Positions 1 through 6,469 of a DNA stretch of 7,875 nucleotides are shown here, piece by piece; positions within the stretch are counted from its first letter, which is position 1; every line of letters starts with the position of its first letter. The notes beneath the pieces were generated by a model. It ran no database searches. It worked only from the letters and a program-made list of their open reading frames with translations, and was not told where the DNA came from. The position numbers were made by a program, and so were the translations under genes. Origin of the DNA: Spirochaetaceae bacterium (GTDB lineage Bacteria > Spirochaetota > Spirochaetia > DSM-27196 > PXBQ01); assembly GCA_003566875.1 (NCBI GenBank), contig PXBQ01000546.1, positions 1 to 7,875 on the forward strand. Direction: 5' to 3'.

Positions 1-485
1 AGTCTGCGCACGATAGAGTCGATGAGCACGTCCATCCCGCGCCCGTGCGCCGCCGAGACCGGAACGACTTCGTCGAATCCGTGCGCGTACTGCTCCCACA
101 CAAGAGAATCCCTGTCGGGTGTATCAACTTTGTTCACGACCAACACGGTTCGATCGCGATACGGCCGAATCGTCTCGATAAGTTCTTCGTCTTCGGGAGT
201 CACGGTGGTTACGTCAAGCACGAGCAGAATGACGGCGGCGTCGCGCGCGGCTTCAAGGCTCGTCCCGCGCACCGCGGCGTCGAAGACGCCGTCGGCGTCG
301 GTCACTCCCCCCGTATCGACCACGGTCACGGCACGCCCCGCTATTTTCGTCGTAGCTTCGACCGCATCGCGCGTCACGCCCGACATCTCGTCGGTGATCG
401 CTCTACGGCGTTCGATAATACGGTTAAACAGGCTGGATTTGCCGACGTTCGGTCGGCCCAGTATTACAACTCTTGGTTTTGTCAT
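1..485 (-). CDS. der: Ribosome-associated GTPase Der (EngA), N-terminal part
   Basis: This is the first 161 codons of Der, a GTPase with two tandem G domains that acts in assembly of the large ribosomal subunit. The visible part is the first G domain: G1 P-loop GRPNVGKS at residues 10-17, the switch I threonine in GVTRD (36-40), G3 DTGG (57-60), G4 NKVD (118-121) and a G5-like VSAA (143-146). The DTGG form of G3 and the GRPNVGKS P-loop are typical of Der and argue against Era or MnmE. The second G domain and the C-terminal KH-like domain lie beyond the left edge, so intactness cannot be judged. The ATG start is supported by GGAG five nt upstream and by the conserved start close to the P-loop. 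It lies 14 nt after the ptsI stop on the same strand, so it is probably co-transcribed with ptsI. Identification is sure; completeness is unknown. Confidence 0.93.
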   Translation of the reverse strand, partial: MTKPRVVILGRPNVGKSSLFNRIIERRRAITDEMSGVTRDAVEATTKIAGRAVTVVDTGGVTDADGVFDAAVRGTSLEAARDAAVILLVLDVTTVTPEDEELIETIRPYRDRTVLVVNKVDTPDRDSLVWEQYAHGFDEVVPVSAAHGRGMDVLIDSIVRR

Positions 486-490
486 TGATT

Positions 491-494
491 CTCC
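491..494 (-). promoter_or_regulatory. Shine-Dalgarno of der
   Basis: GGAG on the minus strand, five nt before the der ATG, inside the 14-nt gap between ptsI and der. It allows independent initiation of der on a shared ptsI-der message. Confidence 0.7.
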
Positions 495-499
495 GGGCG

Positions 500-2248
500 T
501 TACGACGCGAAAACCTCGGTTCCGAAGCGTCGCTGCATGTATTCGCGGATGTACGCGTCGATCTCGGTGTAGCTTTTCATCTCCATAGCGATGCCGACGA
601 CGTCCTCCCCTTCGGAAAGCGATACAGATCGAATGATCCGCTTCACCTCGGGGATGCTCGCTGCGCTCATGCTGAACTCGTCTAGCCCGAGTCCGAGAAG
701 AATCATCGTAACGTTCGGATCACCGGCCATTTCACCACACATGCCGACAGGTATTCCGACGTCATGCGCGTTCCTGATGACCAGCTGGATCAGCCTCAAC
801 ACGGCCGGGTGACACGGCTCGTACAGATACGCGATGTTCTCGTTCCCACGGTCTACCGCGATCGTGTACTGGATGAGATCGTTCGTGCCGATCGAAAAAA
901 AGTCCGCTCTCGTGGCGAGGATATCACTAGTCATCGCCGCTGACGGTACCTCGATCATGATTCCCACGGGTATGTCTCGCGCGTACGGTACGCCTTCGGC
1001 GGTTAGCTGCGACCGGACTTGATCGAGCACTTCGTACGCGCGTTCGAGCTCCTCGACTCCCGATATCATCGGGAACATGATCCGGAGCGCACCGTGAACC
1101 GACGCGCGCAGAAGAGCGCGAAGCTGCGTCTTGAAAATATCGACGTGCGACAAACAGTACCGGATCGCGCGCCACCCGAGAATCGGGTTTTTCTCACCGA
1201 GCGCCTCAAGATCCGGGGACACCTTATCGCCTCCGATATCCAGAGTCCGAATCGTCACGGGTTTGTCCCCGATATTCTCGAGCACGTACGAGTATGCGCG
1301 GTACTGTTCCTCTTCGGTCGGCAGATTCCCGGGCCGAAGAAAAAGAAACTCCGACCGGTACAGCCCAATCCCGTCGGCGCCGTGCGTCGCGATCGACTCG
1401 ACCTCGTCGGGGATCTCGATGTTGGCGTTCAAAGTGATCAACTTACCGTCGCGCGTCTCAGCGGGCAAATCGTTGAGGCCCATGAGCTTAACTTCGTGCT
1501 TGCGCCATTCGCGCTGCACGCGGAGGTATCGTTTCGTCGCGGCCGCGTCCGGCTCGTGGATCACATGCCCCCGGTTCCCATCGACGATAATCGTATCGCC
1601 CATCCGGGCCAGCCGCGTGACCTCCGACAGACCAAGAACCGCGGGAATCTCAAACGCTCGAGCAAGGATCGCCGTGTGCGAGGTTCGCCCACCCGCATCC
1701 ATCGCGATTCCTTTCACCATTCTCTTGTTCATGACGATAGCGTCCGACGGAAGCAGATCGTGCGCGACGAGCACGATCTCCTCGGTCAGATCGGCGAGCG
1801 AGGTCTTCTCGCGGTACAGGAGATGGTTGAGGATACGCCGAGAGACGTCCTGTATATCGGCAATTCGTTCGCGCAGATACTCGTCGTCGAGCGCGTTCAT
1901 TTTTTCGACCATTTCCTGACGCGCGTTGATCAAAACCCACTCGACGTTCGTCCGCTGTTCGTGAAGTTTTGTCTCGATCGTGAGCGCGAACTCGGGGTCG
2001 TTCAACATCAAGACGTGCGACTCGAGGAACGCAGCCTGCTCGGCGCCGTCGATGTCGGTCGCGTGTTCTTTGAGCCGATGGATCTCCGCCGTAGCCTTCT
2101 CAACGGCCGCGCGAAATCGAGACATTTCGTCCGGCAAACGCCGTGTGTCGATCCGATATCGCGGGATGACCGGCGCTTCGTCCACGTGGACGAACACCTT
2201 TCCGATCGCGATACCCGGAGACGCGGATATCCCCGCCAAATCTATCAT
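500..2248 (-). CDS. ptsI: PTS enzyme I (phosphoenolpyruvate-protein phosphotransferase)
   Basis: Enzyme I autophosphorylates from phosphoenolpyruvate and passes the phosphate to HPr, the first step of the PTS; it is cytoplasmic. The 582-residue length is normal (about 575). Visible order: N-terminal ASPGIAIGK (9-17), HPr-binding helical part, phosphohistidine domain with GGRTSHTAI (H191 being the phosphorylated residue), then the PEP-binding barrel. Barrel residues all sit two positions after their E. coli equivalents: R298 in GLYRSEF, R334, R360, E433 in MIEVPSAA, N456-D457 in GTNDLIQYT, R467, and catalytic C504 in GMCGEMAGDP. No key residue is missing, so the enzyme should be active. The ATG start puts the ASPGIA motif at the usual distance from the N-terminus and no better start exists. 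No ptsH or permease lies in the window, so whether it serves sugar uptake or a regulatory PTS cannot be told. It is followed by der and has its own promoter. Confidence 0.97.
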   Translation of the reverse strand: MIDLAGISASPGIAIGKVFVHVDEAPVIPRYRIDTRRLPDEMSRFRAAVEKATAEIHRLKEHATDIDGAEQAAFLESHVLMLNDPEFALTIETKLHEQRTNVEWVLINARQEMVEKMNALDDEYLRERIADIQDVSRRILNHLLYREKTSLADLTEEIVLVAHDLLPSDAIVMNKRMVKGIAMDAGGRTSHTAILARAFEIPAVLGLSEVTRLARMGDTIIVDGNRGHVIHEPDAAATKRYLRVQREWRKHEVKLMGLNDLPAETRDGKLITLNANIEIPDEVESIATHGADGIGLYRSEFLFLRPGNLPTEEEQYRAYSYVLENIGDKPVTIRTLDIGGDKVSPDLEALGEKNPILGWRAIRYCLSHVDIFKTQLRALLRASVHGALRIMFPMISGVEELERAYEVLDQVRSQLTAEGVPYARDIPVGIMIEVPSAAMTSDILATRADFFSIGTNDLIQYTIAVDRGNENIAYLYEPCHPAVLRLIQLVIRNAHDVGIPVGMCGEMAGDPNVTMILLGLGLDEFSMSAASIPEVKRIIRSVSLSEGEDVVGIAMEMKSYTEIDAYIREYMQRRFGTEVFAS

Positions 2249-2257
2249 AGGTTGATC

Positions 2258-2286
2258 ACTATAAATCGTATGACGTACGCTGTCAA
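2258..2286 (-). promoter_or_regulatory. Sigma-70-type promoter of ptsI (-der)
   Basis: On the minus strand a perfect -35 TTGACA (2286-2281) is followed by a 17-nt spacer and a -10 TATAGT (2263-2258, five of six consensus). An A/T-rich stretch just upstream of the -35 (around 2291-2299) resembles an UP element. Only nine nt separate the -10 from the ptsI ATG, so transcription should start at about 2251-2253 and leave a leader of only a few nt. No SD fits in that space. This is the clearest promoter in the window. Confidence 0.8.
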
Positions 2287-2300
2287 ATCGAGTAAAAAAC

Positions 2301-2310
2301 TACGATCGTA
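2301..2310. repeat. 10-bp perfect palindrome in the ptsI/GerMN divergent region
   Basis: TACGATCGTA is its own reverse complement. It lies 14 nt upstream of the ptsI -35 box, centred near -54 relative to the predicted ptsI start site, and 18 nt upstream of the GerMN start codon. It could bind a dimeric regulator, but a 10-bp palindrome is expected by chance several times in a window of this size, so the role is only a suggestion. Confidence 0.35.
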
Positions 2311-2328
2311 ATGCCGATACCTTAATCG

Positions 2329-3168
2329 ATGGCAACGAACAAAAACCAACAGCGCGCGTCGCTCGGCGCGTTGTTCTGGATCGCATTCATATTACTCGTA
2401 CTCGTCGTGTTTCTCGCGAATCGTACAACGATCCGGTCGGTTCTCGAGTCGACCGGCCTTGTCGAGATCTTGAGCGACCGCTTCGGCGTGACCGAACGCG
2501 ACCCGGAAGTCGTTTCCCCGACCGACTCCGATCTTCCAGACGAGGTGATAACACGGCTCTCGCCGGATCACGATACCGACGGAAGCGTCGAGGATGTCGT
2601 AGAAATACCGCCTCGTACCGTTTCCCCACCAACGACCGAAACGCCGCGCCCTGAGCCCCGCGAACGCATCGTCGAGCCGCCAAGCCCGCCACAGCCGGTC
2701 GCCCCGACACCCGAACCCACCGTTCCCGCGCCGAGTTCACCTCGCATGCGCGAAACGGCGGTGTACTTCATCCGCGTCACCGACGACGGGCGGATCAACG
2801 CGGTTCGCGTCATACGAAGGGTCGAACATAACAACGCGCCGATGACCGAGACGCTTAAGACGCTGTTAAAAGGACCGACGCTCGCCGAACTCGGCGACGG
2901 ACTCCTGAATCTCATCCCGGAAAACACTCGCTTACACTCGGCAACGGTTCAAGACGGCGTCGCGTACCTGAACTTCAACGAGGCGTTCCAGTTCAACCCG
3001 ATGGGAGCCGAGGGACTGTTTGCGCAACTCCAACAGGTTATCTACTCGACCACCGAGTTCCCAACCGTAGAAAAAGTGCAAATCCTGATCGACGGTAAGA
3101 AGATACAGTACCTCGGCGGCGACGGAATCTTCATCGGGACGCCGATTGGTCGCGAAGCATTCGGCTGA
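2329..3168 (+). CDS. Membrane-anchored GerMN-domain protein
   Basis: A 279-residue protein with three parts. Residues 1-11 are short and basic; residues 12-30 form one hydrophobic helix (ALFWIAFILLVLVVFLA), most likely an uncleaved signal anchor since no lipobox or clear cleavage site is seen. Residues about 55-140 are acidic and then Pro/Thr-rich (many PxPxP-like repeats), a typical flexible periplasmic linker. Residues about 142-265 match the GerMN (sporulation/spore germination) domain: AVYFIRV, then PMTETLKTLLKGPT, LIPENTRLHSATVQDGVAYLNFNEAF and a final QILIDGKKI strand. GerMN domains occur in spore germination and cell-envelope proteins of both spore formers and non-spore formers; their biochemical role is not settled. 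It is divergent from ptsI and overlaps the end of tlyA by 38 nt. The ATG is the first usable start (an upstream ATG at 2311 meets a stop after four codons), yet no SD is visible. Domain call is good; function unknown. Confidence 0.85.
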   Translation: MATNKNQQRASLGALFWIAFILLVLVVFLANRTTIRSVLESTGLVEILSDRFGVTERDPEVVSPTDSDLPDEVITRLSPDHDTDGSVEDVVEIPPRTVSPPTTETPRPEPRERIVEPPSPPQPVAPTPEPTVPAPSSPRMRETAVYFIRVTDDGRINAVRVIRRVEHNNAPMTETLKTLLKGPTLAELGDGLLNLIPENTRLHSATVQDGVAYLNFNEAFQFNPMGAEGLFAQLQQVIYSTTEFPTVEKVQILIDGKKIQYLGGDGIFIGTPIGREAFG

Positions 3169-3991
3169 TCTCGTCCGAGAAATCCACCGGCACTCCTTCC
3201 GACTGAACTCTCCGCGATCGATGCGATCGACCGTCGTCGGACTCGTCACTCGTCTTGGTCGCGCGAACTTCGCAGAGGAATTCGGTGTTTCCTTTTCGTC
3301 CACGAATGGGAGACGGCATGATTCGCTCAACTACAACGCCTTCGTCGAACAGCGCGTTCACGGTTGAAGAAACGATCTTGGCGAGGTCGGACGGATCGCG
3401 GACGACACCGTCAAACTGCACGTTCGGCGCGCCGGCCGTGAGCACGTGTTCGAACTCGAACTGCGGTTTCAGAAGGACCACCGCCCATCTTTCCCGTGTT
3501 AGCGCTAAGAGGTGCGGCACGACGCCGCGCAGCGACCGAAACGAAAGGTCTCCGACAGCGGCATCCGGAACGGGGTCGAGTGGACCTATCGTCGTGATGT
3601 TGGTGCGCTCGTGCACGACGACACGTTCGTCGTTCCGCAGACGATACGCAAGTACGTTGAAACCGACGTCGACCGCGTGTACCCGAACCGCACCGTGACT
3701 CAACAGACAGTCGGTAAAACCGCCCGTCGAACACCCGGCGTCGAGGAATACCTTGCCGCCGACAGGCAGGTGCCACGCGCGGATCGCGGCGTCGAGTTTC
3801 TCACCGCCGCGCGATACAAACCGCGGGGCGGCGATCTCGACGTTTTGAGCCGGATCGACCGGTTTTCTTGGATCGCGCACCACTTCGTCGTCGACTCGCA
3901 CATCGCCGCAGAGCACGAACGCCATAATCTGCTCGCGTTCGTACTCCGGGAACCGTCGCTTGACGGCGTCGATGAGCGGTCTCTTTTTCAC
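3131..3991 (-). CDS. tlyA: TlyA-family rRNA 2'-O-methyltransferase
   Basis: TlyA-family proteins 2'-O-methylate cytidines of ribosomal RNA using S-adenosylmethionine; in mycobacteria this sensitises ribosomes to capreomycin. The 286 residues show an N-terminal S4 RNA-binding domain (about 1-55), the linker plus SRGGEKL (60-66), and an FtsJ-like methyltransferase fold with SAM motif I FLDAGCSTGGFTD (82-94) and AVDVGFN. The K-D-K-E catalytic tetrad can be placed at K65, D148 (VGDLSF), K175 (LLKPQFE) and E237 (GNTEFLCE). The start is GTG, four nt overlapping the ymdB stop (GTGA), with a weak GAGG ten nt upstream; the pair is probably translationally coupled. After E237 the C-terminal tail is highly charged, and its last 12 codons and stop lie opposite the end of the GerMN gene. 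The old 'hemolysin' label for this family is not supported by anything in the sequence. Confidence 0.93.
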   Translation of the reverse strand: MKKRPLIDAVKRRFPEYEREQIMAFVLCGDVRVDDEVVRDPRKPVDPAQNVEIAAPRFVSRGGEKLDAAIRAWHLPVGGKVFLDAGCSTGGFTDCLLSHGAVRVHAVDVGFNVLAYRLRNDERVVVHERTNITTIGPLDPVPDAAVGDLSFRSLRGVVPHLLALTRERWAVVLLKPQFEFEHVLTAGAPNVQFDGVVRDPSDLAKIVSSTVNALFDEGVVVERIMPSPIRGRKGNTEFLCEVRATKTSDESDDGRSHRSRRVQSEGVPVDFSDEISRMLRDQSASR

Positions 3992-4776
3992 ACGATCGAC
4001 GCCTCGGAATACCGCGAGATCCTAATGGCTTTTCCGGTGTCGGCGTCGACTTTCACGATCACACCGTGGATAAACGCGAGGTTGTCGGAAACTTCATTGC
4101 GGAAAGGCATCTGCGTCAAGGATCGTTCGACGCTGATGCGAGGCTCAAATCCGATTACGCTATCGCGCGGCCCGGTAGCCCCGACATCGGTAATGTACGC
4201 GGTTCCGTTCGGAAGCACACGTTCGTCGGCCGTCTGCACGTGCGTGTGTGTACCGAACACGAGCGCGGCGTCGCCGTCGACGTACAGCGCGAACGCTTCT
4301 TTCTCCTCGGTCGACTCGGCGTGGAAGTCGATGATCACGACGTCCGCCTCCGACTTTGCCTTTCGGAGAAGCTCCTTGGCGCGTCGAAACGGACACTCGA
4401 TCGGTGGGAGCCGGACACGGCCCTGCAGATTGATCACGCCGAACCTGAGACCTCGCGTCTCGATCACGCAGTATCCATGGCCGGGGTTGCCCGGCGGATA
4501 GTTGTCGGGACGAAGAAGCCGCGATTCACGATCAAGATACTCGAGTATTTCTTTTTTCTGCCAGATGTGATTCCCGGTCGTTACGACGTCTGCGCCCGCG
4601 GCGAAGATGTTTGTTGCGATCTCCGGAGTGATCCCGAAGCCGTCGGCGGAGTTTTCGCCGTTCACAACGACAAAATCCGCCGAAAACTTCTTGATCAGAC
4701 TTTTCAGCCCGGAGACGACCGCGCGGCATCCCGCGTTCCCGATCACGTCTCCGAGCACCAGTACGTTCTTTGTCAT
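3988..4776 (-). CDS. ymdB: YmdB-type metallophosphoesterase / 2',3'-cNMP phosphodiesterase
   Basis: A 262-residue protein of the YmdB (DR1281, TIGR00282) family, dinuclear-metal phosphoesterases. The Bacillus homologue hydrolyses 2',3'-cyclic nucleotides and influences biofilm and motility decisions. All metal-site motifs are present: D10 in LGDVIGNAG, E41-N42 in VNGENSADGFG, N69-H70 in TTGNHIW, H152 in IDFHAE, and H177/H179 in GTHTHVQTAD; these are at the spacing expected for the family. Length is normal. It starts with ATG six nt after the rny stop, with only a weak GAG upstream, so it is likely translated by ribosomes finishing rny. The stop overlaps the GTG of tlyA. Adjacency of rny and ymdB is known from Firmicutes and suggests linked roles in RNA turnover, perhaps clearing cyclic-phosphate nucleotides; that last step is inference. 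Confidence 0.94.
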   Translation of the reverse strand: MTKNVLVLGDVIGNAGCRAVVSGLKSLIKKFSADFVVVNGENSADGFGITPEIATNIFAAGADVVTTGNHIWQKKEILEYLDRESRLLRPDNYPPGNPGHGYCVIETRGLRFGVINLQGRVRLPPIECPFRRAKELLRKAKSEADVVIIDFHAESTEEKEAFALYVDGDAALVFGTHTHVQTADERVLPNGTAYITDVGATGPRDSVIGFEPRISVERSLTQMPFRNEVSDNLAFIHGVIVKVDADTGKAIRISRYSEASIV

Positions 4777-4782
4777 GTCTCG

Positions 4783-6312
4783 TTATCGCGCGTACTCGGT
4801 GATACGGGTTTCACGGATCATCGTCACTTTGATTCGCCCCGGATATCGAAGTTGCTGCTCGATCTTCCGCGCGATCTCCTTCGCGATCTCTTTTGCCTCG
4901 TTATCCGAGACTTTCTCATGGTTCACCATGATCCGCAGCTCACGACCGGCTTGAATCGCGAACGCCTTATCGACCCCGTCGTACCCTTCGGCGATCTGTT
5001 CGAGGCTCTGCAGCCGCTTGATGTAGTTGTCAAGCGTCTCGCGCCGCGCTCCAGGCCTTGAGGCCGAAAGAGCGTCGGCGATCTGTACGATCACCGACTC
5101 GACGCACGAGTGCGGTACGTCGCCGTGATGCGCCGCGATCCCGTTGATGACGCTCTCGTCCTCGTTCATGCGTTTCGCGAGCTCGACGCCGAGCTCCACG
5201 TGGTTGCTGTCGCCTTCGCTTTCGATCCCCTTGCCGATATCGTGCAGCAGACCACCGCGCTTCGCGATCTCCCGGTCGGCGCCGACTTCGGCGGCGATCA
5301 TCCCGGCAAAAACCGCGACCTCTTTCGAGTGAGCGAGCACGTTCTGACCGTAACTCGTTCGGTACAGCAGCCTTCCGAGTCCACGGATACCATCGGGTTT
5401 CATGTGATGAATACCGAGCTCGTACAGAACCTTCTCGCCTTCCTCGTAGATGATCTGGCTGAGATCCTGCGTCACTTTCTGAACAACTTCCTCGATCCGC
5501 GTCGGATGAATGCGACCGTCGGAAATCAATCGTTCAAGCGACCGGCGTGCGATCTCTTTGCGAACCGGATCGAAACACGACACGACGACGGCTTCGGGGG
5601 TATCGTCGATGATAATATCGACACCCGTCAGCGTCTCGAGAGTCCGAATGTTCCGCCCCTCGCGGCCGATGATACGGCCTTTCATCTCGTCGTTCGGTAA
5701 CGTGACCGACGCGACCGTGACCTCGGCGTTTACTTCCGACGCCATTCGCTGGATCGTCGTAACCAGTATGTCGCGGGCCTTTTTGTCCGCTGTAACCTGG
5801 GCTTCTTGTTCTATCTTGTTGATGATGCCTTGTGCATCATGACGCGCTTCGTCTTCCAACGAACTCATGATGATTTTTTTGGCATCATCGGACGTCAAAC
5901 CGGAGACGCGCTCAAGCTCTTCTCGCCATCTCGCCTCCTGGTGAGACAGCTCCTCTTCTTGCTCTGCTATTTTCCTCTCGCGGTCTACAAAAGCCTGTTG
6001 TTGTCTTTCGACGGCAGCAAGTTTGTTTTCTAGGTTTTCCTCTTTCTGCAGGAGCCGGCGTTCGAGTTTCTGGAGTTCTGTACGACGTTCACGAAGTTCT
6101 CGTTCCTGCTCATTCCGTTCCCGAAGTAATTGATCCTTGGTCTCGACGAGAAGCTCTTTTTGCAGCGCTTCCGCGTCTTTTACGGCATCTCTTTTTAGTC
6201 TTTCCGCTCTCTGCTCCGACGAAGAGAGCTGAAATTTGGCATACAGCCATCGAATAGTCCAACCTAGAATTAAACCGGCAAGAGGAAGGGCCACCCACAT
6301 AACGAGTTGCAC
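4783..6312 (-). CDS. rny: Ribonuclease Y
   Basis: RNase Y is a membrane-anchored endoribonuclease that initiates mRNA decay. From the GTG at 6312 it has 509 residues, close to the usual 510-520. Order: one N-terminal membrane helix (about 2-20, rich in Leu/Val/Ala), a long charged coiled coil (about 35-140), a KH RNA-binding domain with GRIIGREGRNIR (212-223), and an HD domain with the metal pair H357-D358 in LLHDIGKG and a second AHHGD (394-398). All catalytic motifs are intact. The frame stays open upstream to a TTG at 6372, which would add 20 hydrophilic residues before the membrane helix. I prefer GTG 6312 because a GGGGGG tract sits five nt upstream, the helix then begins at once as in the family, and the TTG at 6372 is itself part of a -35 box. 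An ATG at 6300 is possible but poorly spaced. It heads the rny-ymdB-tlyA operon. Confidence 0.95.
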   Translation of the reverse strand: MQLVMWVALPLAGLILGWTIRWLYAKFQLSSSEQRAERLKRDAVKDAEALQKELLVETKDQLLRERNEQERELRERRTELQKLERRLLQKEENLENKLAAVERQQQAFVDRERKIAEQEEELSHQEARWREELERVSGLTSDDAKKIIMSSLEDEARHDAQGIINKIEQEAQVTADKKARDILVTTIQRMASEVNAEVTVASVTLPNDEMKGRIIGREGRNIRTLETLTGVDIIIDDTPEAVVVSCFDPVRKEIARRSLERLISDGRIHPTRIEEVVQKVTQDLSQIIYEEGEKVLYELGIHHMKPDGIRGLGRLLYRTSYGQNVLAHSKEVAVFAGMIAAEVGADREIAKRGGLLHDIGKGIESEGDSNHVELGVELAKRMNEDESVINGIAAHHGDVPHSCVESVIVQIADALSASRPGARRETLDNYIKRLQSLEQIAEGYDGVDKAFAIQAGRELRIMVNHEKVSDNEAKEIAKEIARKIEQQLRYPGRIKVTMIRETRITEYAR

Positions 6313-6317
6313 TTGCA

Positions 6318-6323
6318 CCCCCC
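6318..6323 (-). promoter_or_regulatory. G-tract Shine-Dalgarno deciding the rny start
   Basis: GGGGGG on the minus strand, five nt before GTG 6312. It can pair with the CCUCC of 16S rRNA with one G-U wobble. It lies too far from ATG 6300 and downstream of the longer TTG start, so it selects the 509-residue form. Confidence 0.6.
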
Positions 6324-6343
6324 ATCTTACGTTGTATGAAGAT

Positions 6344-6372
6344 ACGTTAACGGCTTGAAGCCGCTTTGTCAA
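6344..6372 (-). promoter_or_regulatory. Probable promoter of the rny-ymdB-tlyA operon
   Basis: On the minus strand a perfect -35 TTGACA (6372-6367), 17-nt spacer, then TAACGT (6349-6344), which matches only three of six -10 bases but keeps the first T-A and final T. A start near 6337 would give a leader of about 25 nt holding the G-tract SD. The -35 is strong and the geometry right, the -10 is weak, so the element may be regulated or use a different -10. Confidence 0.5.
6345..6363. repeat. Two adjoining palindromes in the rny promoter
   Basis: CGTTAACG (6345-6352) is a perfect 8-bp palindrome covering most of the -10, and CGGCTTGAAGCCG (6351-6363) is a perfect 6+1+6 palindrome filling most of the spacer up to the -35. 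They share two bases. The placement is what one expects of an operator for a dimeric repressor or MerR-like regulator, but no regulator gene is nearby and the role is inferred. Confidence 0.45.
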
Positions 6373-6414
6373 TACGAAGTTTCACATTGTGGCGGCTGCC
6401 GAAGCGAAATCGCA

Positions 6415-6432
6415 CGAGCGGGTTGATGCTCG
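6415..6432. repeat. Short inverted repeat upstream of the DUF2007-like gene
   Basis: CGAGC and GCTCG arms of five bp flank an eight-nt loop that contains the possible -35 TTGATG. The arms are short and there is no T-run, so it is not a terminator; a weak operator or chance match are both possible. Confidence 0.25.
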
Positions 6433-6452
6433 GGTCACGTGTCTTGTACGAT
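6423..6452 (+). promoter_or_regulatory. Possible promoter of the DUF2007-like gene
   Basis: TTGATG (6423-6428) and TACGAT (6447-6452) are each four of six consensus with an 18-nt spacer. Transcription would begin near 6459, just ahead of the SD, giving a leader of about 11 nt. Together with the rny promoter it makes the 157-nt stretch 6313-6469 a divergent control region. Confidence 0.4.
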
Positions 6453-6459
6453 GAAGCCC

Positions 6460-6465
6460 GGAGGG
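6460..6465 (+). promoter_or_regulatory. Strong Shine-Dalgarno of the DUF2007-like gene
   Basis: GGAGGG four nt before GTG 6470. It fixes this GTG rather than the in-frame GTG at 6482, which would be too distant. Confidence 0.75.
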
Positions 6466-6469
6466 AATC

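Noticed and set aside
895..901. Seven-A run inside ptsI as a sequencing error or frameshift
   Set aside because: The reading frame continues through the conserved catalytic DFFSIGTNDL motif, so the run length is correct.
1019..2311. 430-codon plus-strand open frame opposite ptsI
   Set aside because: It lies wholly antisense to a gene with every enzyme I motif intact, has a low-complexity Arg/Asp/His-rich translation, and has no recognisable domain; open antisense frames are common in GC-rich coding DNA.
3131..3991. Hemolysin function for the tlyA product
   Set aside because: S4 plus FtsJ-like domains with an intact K-D-K-E tetrad point to an rRNA methyltransferase; nothing suggests a secreted or pore-forming protein.
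3512..4501. 329-codon plus-strand open frame across tlyA and ymdB
   Set aside because: It runs antisense through two well-identified genes, with no domain and composition typical of a shadow frame.
4066..5061. 331-codon plus-strand open frame opposite ymdB and rny
   Set aside because: Antisense to conserved catalytic regions on both genes; no supporting SD or domain.
5874..5880. Seven-T run (A7 in the rny coding strand) as a programmed slippage site
   Set aside because: It encodes ordinary residues (AKKI) in an intact gene, with no obvious downstream stimulator and no useful alternative frame seen.
6415..6432. Hairpin upstream of the DUF2007-like gene as a terminator
   Set aside because: Only five base pairs, an eight-nt loop and no T-run on either strand.
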